Source of the DNA: Acidibrevibacterium fodinaquatile | Lineage (GTDB): Bacteria > Pseudomonadota > Alphaproteobacteria > Acetobacterales > Acetobacteraceae | Length of the DNA: 64,000 nt | Direction: 5' to 3' | NCBI RefSeq assembly: GCF_003352165.1 | Contig: NZ_CP029176.1 | Coordinates: 2,294,001-2,358,000 of the forward strand | Part shown: piece after piece, positions 61,511-64,000 of the stretch | Numbering within the stretch: the stretch's first letter is position 1 | How the letters are laid out: each line of letters begins with the position of its first letter | Notes under the pieces: generated by a model | Seen by the model: only the letters and a program-made list of their open reading frames with translations | Told to the model about the DNA's origin: nothing | The model's database searches: none | Position numbers and translations under genes: made by a program

Positions 61511-61795
61511 GGGGGGCTTCTGTTGCCCGGTGCCCCCCGAACCGCGCTTATCGCTTATGCAGCGACAGCGAGCGCCATGTTGTCGTTGGCACCTATCATA
61601 CGGCCCGATAACGGCGGAACCATGCCGAGCGAAAGATACATCTTTACCACGCGTGTCGAGCCTGTTTCGCCCCCCGACCCGGGCCGACCCGCCCGGGAAA
61701 ACTGGTGGAGGCGCCGGGCACTGCCCCCGGGTCCACTACGCTTATGCCATGCACCGTTTATCGCCATAGTCGGCGAACCGACGGCTGAGATATAG
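61511..61795 (-). ncRNA. ssrA: Two-piece (circularly permuted) tmRNA
   Basis: tmRNA rescues stalled ribosomes and tags proteins for proteolysis. Read leftward, the acceptor piece comes first and ends with CTCCACCA (61710-61703). A 28-base spacer (61702-61675) follows, containing the perfect hairpin CCCGGGC/GCCCGGG. The mature coding piece then begins GGGGGCGAAACAGG at 61674. GGGGGCG pairs with CGCCTCC to form a full seven-base-pair acceptor stem with one G-U. The tag reading frame is at 61590-61555, encoding ANDNMALAVAA-stop. A hairpin GGGGGGC/GCCCCCC (61538-61511) followed by TTTT ends the gene. The 5' limit near 61795 is approximate; a hairpin GTCGG/CCGAC lies at 61782-61769. CCA is encoded. 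Confidence 0.93.
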
Positions 61796-61830
61796 GCGTG
61801 CCACAACCGCCTTGAAAGAGGATTCCCGCG

Positions 61831-62766
61831 ATGCCACTCGCCCAAGATCAGATCGACGCCATCGAAGCCCAGCGCGCCGCCCGCGCCGAAACCCGGCGCG
61901 CGACCGTTCCGGCGCTGGAAGCGATCCTCTATCACCCCCACCCGGTGCTCGATCACGGCTTCGTCCGCGTGGTCGATTACATGGGCGATGACGGCGCGAT
62001 CGTGCAGGCGGCCCGCGTCTCCTATGGCCGCGGGACGCGCAAGGTGAGCGAGGATGAGGGGCTGATCCGCTATCTCATGCGCCATCGCCACACCACGCCG
62101 TTCGAGATGTGCGAGATCAAATATCACGTCAAACTGCCGATTTTCATCGCCCGGCAATGGATTCGCCATCGCATGGCGAACGTCAACGAATACTCGGCCC
62201 GCTATTCCATCCTCGACCGCGAATTCTATCTCCCCGCCCCCGCGCATCTGGCGGCGCAGTCGGCGAGCAACCGCCAGGGGCGCGGCGATGTGCTCGACGA
62301 CGACGAGGCGGCGATGGTGCTCGATCTTCTGCGGGAAGATGCCGCGCGTTGCCATGACCATTACCTCGCCATGCTGAACGAAAACGAGGACGGCACGGCG
62401 CGTGATCCCGCCCGGCAAGGGCTCGCGCGCGAGCTTGCGCGGATGAATCTGACGCTGAACACCTATACGCAATGGTACTGGAAGACCGATCTCCATAATC
62501 TCTTGCATTTCCTATCATTGCGCGCCGATGCTCATGCACAATATGAAATTCGCGCCTATGCCGAGGTGATGCTGAAGACGGTCGAGGCCTGGGTACCGAT
62601 GGCGGCGCGCGCCTTCCGCGACTATCGCCTCGGCGCGGTCACGCTCTCGGCCCCGATGCGCGCGGTCCTGCGCCGGATGCTGGCCGGGGAGCGGGTCGAG
62701 CAGCCGGAGTCCGGGCTTTCCAAGCGCGAATGGGCGGAGTTTCTGGCGGCGATTGAGGAGAGTTGA
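61831..62766 (+). CDS. thyX: FAD-dependent thymidylate synthase ThyX
   Basis: ThyX methylates dUMP with methylene-THF and reduces it with FAD/NADPH. The 311-residue protein contains the signature [20 protein letters not shown] (RHRx7S motif) and [40 protein letters not shown], and [12 protein letters not shown] near the C-terminus. No thyA was seen. GGATTCC precedes the ATG weakly. The stop codon overlaps the TTGACA element of the promoter for the following gene pair, so thyX expression and that promoter are adjacent. Confidence 0.95.
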   Translation: MPLAQDQIDAIEAQRAARAETRRATVPALEAILYHPHPVLDHGFVRVVDYMGDDGAIVQAARVSYGRGTRKVSEDEGLIRYLMRHRHTTPFEMCEIKYHVKLPIFIARQWIRHRMANVNEYSARYSILDREFYLPAPAHLAAQSASNRQGRGDVLDDDEAAMVLDLLREDAARCHDHYLAMLNENEDGTARDPARQGLARELARMNLTLNTYTQWYWKTDLHNLLHFLSLRADAHAQYEIRAYAEVMLKTVEAWVPMAARAFRDYRLGAVTLSAPMRAVLRRMLAGERVEQPESGLSKREWAEFLAAIEES

Positions 62767-62791
62767 CATTCATACGCGAATCGCGTATAGA
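62763..62791 (+). promoter_or_regulatory. Consensus promoter with palindromic operator in its spacer
   Basis: TTGACA (62763-62768) and TATAGA (62786-62791) are separated by 17 bases. Inside lies a perfect palindrome, ATACGCGA-A-TCGCGTAT (62772-62788), overlapping the -10 box. A bound protein would block RNA polymerase. It lies at the thyX stop and about 65 bases before the first gene of a two-gene module whose second product has a helix-turn-helix, a typical autoregulation layout. Confidence 0.75.
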
Positions 62792-62855
62792 AAATAAATT
62801 GATATTTGATGATTTTTTTGTCCGACATAAGTTCGTGCAAATTGGAAATTATAGC

Positions 62856-63170
62856 ATGGAAATCGTCATTGAAGAAATTGAAGATCAAACAATTCGCGTG
62901 TGCATTCAGCATAGCGGCCTTACGCTCGAAGTCGTAGCTGATGTTCGAATAAATGGTGAAATCATGGTCGCGAGCAATGTCCATATCCAAGGCCCAGGCA
63001 AGAATTGCGTCGGCTGGCCGGGATTGCGTCAGTTTGCCGAGGACCTCATAGAAGAGCTTGAACTCGATGAACTCAGAATTGAGGGCGCGCCTCGCACGTC
63101 TGGCGCCGGTCCCGGACGAAAACCCTGCCCCCTCGTTTTCCGAAGGCAGGGTCGTCATCCTGACCCGTGA
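62856..63170 (+). CDS. Small protein of unknown family, first gene of a toxin-antitoxin-like module
   Basis: From ATG 62856 (GGAAA upstream) the product is 104 residues: MEIVIEEIEDQTIRVCIQHS, a predicted beta-rich part (LEVVADVRINGEIMVASNVH), a helix (GLRQFAEDLIEELELDELRI) and a basic tail EGAPRTSGAGPGRKPCP. The tail resembles the EGA-x-RTTGA-x-PGR pattern I recall at the C-terminus of small proteins beside regulators, but no name is known to me. The first 200 bases are AT-rich compared with the window. It overlaps the next gene by about 104 bases. It could be the toxin of the pair; it shows no RelE, PIN or MazF motif. Confidence 0.65.
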   Translation: MEIVIEEIEDQTIRVCIQHSGLTLEVVADVRINGEIMVASNVHIQGPGKNCVGWPGLRQFAEDLIEELELDELRIEGAPRTSGAGPGRKPCPLVFRRQGRHPDP

Positions 63171-63609
63171 TGGGGCGCTCGATCGCCCGATCGACGTCTT
63201 GCGCCGGCTGCGCGCCGTTGGCGTATCGCTCCGCGCCGCGCATCAGGCACTCAATCGCCTGGCCGAAGCGGGATCGGCGGTATGCACGATCGATCCCGAA
63301 GCGGATTTGCCCGCTCTTGCGCGGGATCTCGCTGCGCTCGGGATCACGCTGCGATTGCGACGCACGGAAACGCGGCCCCCGATCGACATCGCCGCGATTC
63401 GCGCGCGTCACGCTCTTTCTCAGCGGGAATTCGCCGCCCTGCTCGGCTTCGAGCTTCGTACCTTGCAGAACTGGGAGCAGGGCCGCAATGCGCCCGAAGA
63501 AGCGGCGCTTGCCTTGATCACCCTGTTCGAGCGTGACCCGAAATGGATCGAAGAGGCCTTTTCGGACGCGGTTCCCGCCCGAGAGGTTGAAAATAGCGCG
63601 TCGGGATAA
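63067..63609 (+). CDS. XRE-family helix-turn-helix protein, antitoxin-like
   Basis: From ATG 63067 (or TTG 63058) the protein is 180 residues. The C-terminal HTH is clear: IRARHALSQREFAALLGFEL and RTLQNWEQGRNAPEEAALAL, exactly the HigA/antitoxin-type XRE motif with its TLQNWEQGR recognition helix. The N-terminal ~100 residues (RPIDVLRRLRAVGVSLRAAH, QALNRLAEAG) form a separate helical domain. It shares over 100 bases with the upstream gene, in another frame, which implies tight coupling. It is the natural candidate to bind the palindrome at 62772-62788. A plain transcription factor is the alternative. Confidence 0.82.
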   Translation: MNSELRARLARLAPVPDENPAPSFSEGRVVILTRDGALDRPIDVLRRLRAVGVSLRAAHQALNRLAEAGSAVCTIDPEADLPALARDLAALGITLRLRRTETRPPIDIAAIRARHALSQREFAALLGFELRTLQNWEQGRNAPEEAALALITLFERDPKWIEEAFSDAVPAREVENSASG

Positions 63610-63634
63610 CTCTGGCGGCGCTGGAAAAACCCTG

Positions 63635-64000
63635 ATGCACAAAGGCCGGCTGGAAGCGTTCACCGACGGGGTGATGGCGATCATCATCACCATCATGGTT
63701 CTGGAACTGCACGAGCCGGCGGGGCCAGGGTTGCGCGATCTGTTCGCGCTCTGGCCGGTGCTGATCTCTTATGTGCTCAGCTTCATTTATGTCGGCATCT
63801 ACTGGAGCAATCATCATCACATGTTCCAGGCCGTGGACAGCGTCGATGGGCGGGCTCTGTGGGCGAACCTCCATCTCCTGTTCTGGCTTTCGCTGCTGCC
63901 GTTTTGCGCCGGCTGGATCGCCGCCGACGGCCTCGCGCGCGGGCCGGTCGGGTTGTTCGGGTTCGATCTCTTCATGGCGGCGCTGGCTTATATGGTGTTG
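63635..64000 (+). CDS. TMEM175-family (DUF1211) potassium channel-like protein, N-terminal part
   Basis: The first 122 residues are in the window. The start MHKGRLEAFTDGVMAIIITI is the family signature: RxxxFSDGVFAI, here RLEAFTDGVMAI with Thr for Ser. It is followed by TM2-like VLISYVLSFIYVGIYWSNHH and TM3 NLHLLFWLSLLPFC. Bacterial members are tetrameric K+-conducting channels with two or fewer repeats of six helices; the physiological role is not established. It starts 25 bases after the HTH gene and continues beyond 64000. Confidence 0.88.
   Translation, partial: MHKGRLEAFTDGVMAIIITIMVLELHEPAGPGLRDLFALWPVLISYVLSFIYVGIYWSNHHHMFQAVDSVDGRALWANLHLLFWLSLLPFCAGWIAADGLARGPVGLFGFDLFMAALAYMVL

Overview
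This 64 kb window is a high-GC chromosomal segment from an alphaproteobacterium, most likely of the Acetobacteraceae/Rhodospirillales. That placement is inferred from four things: a circularly permuted (two-piece) tmRNA gene, a FixLJ oxygen sensor, the gene order nagZ-protease-scpA-scpB-tatB-tatC-serS, and methanol/alcohol oxidation through PQQ enzymes with periplasmic cytochromes c. No tRNA, rRNA, CRISPR array, intact insertion sequence or prophage was seen. Most genes are housekeeping or core metabolism.

Region by region. (1) 1-6.7 kb: the N-terminal part of transketolase, two exported proteins of unknown function, then a lanthanide-type methanol dehydrogenase operon (xoxF, xoxG, xoxJ and a CXXCW-motif rhodanese). 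(2) 6.7-16.7 kb: sulfur and stress metabolism: mercaptopyruvate sulfurtransferase, cystathionine beta-lyase, zur divergent from hisI, an aspartoacylase-family enzyme, cyanase and cysteine synthase divergent from an Rrf2 regulator, 1-Cys peroxiredoxin, sulfite reductase hemoprotein and Hsp33. (3) 16.8-17.6 kb: an AT-richer two-gene insert, a small Cas2/VapD-like protein plus a PIN-domain nuclease. (4) 18-25.8 kb: the rod-shape operon mreBCD-mrdA-rodA followed closely by fixLJ. (5) 25.8-34.2 kb: a possible IS remnant with an orphan FNR/FixK-like box, a DUF815 ATPase, yajC, Fe superoxide dismutase, an MFS permease with an SMP-30 lactonase, an acyl-CoA dehydrogenase, and a DUF1499 lipoprotein with a BacA/SbmA-type ABC exporter.

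(6) 34.2-41.2 kb: two divergent paralogous extracellular proteins. One is 699 aa with a signal peptide. The other is about 1545 aa, lacks a signal peptide, and is fused to RTX-like repeats and a parallel beta-helix. (7) 41.2-47.1 kb: a 2-hydroxyacid dehydrogenase with a ThDP enzyme, then a second PQQ dehydrogenase that also carries the lanthanide-type Asp-Tyr-Asp signature, with its cytochrome c and an exported protein. (8) 47.4-61.5 kb: xthA, erpA, dgt, argS, a SPOR protein, nagZ, an M50 protease, scpAB, tatBC (no tatA in between), serS, a thioesterase, an Nramp-superfamily transporter and an EamA transporter. (9) 61.5-64 kb: ssrA, thyX, a compact two-gene module that looks like toxin-antitoxin with a palindromic operator inside its promoter, and the start of a TMEM175-type channel.

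Candidates for new biology are the Cas2-like/PIN pair (16.8-17.6 kb), the operator-controlled overlapping pair after thyX (62.8-63.6 kb), the extracellular paralog pair (34-41 kb), and a three-hairpin intergenic repeat present in two copies 28 kb apart. All names rest on reading motifs, lengths and gene order by eye; no database search was possible.
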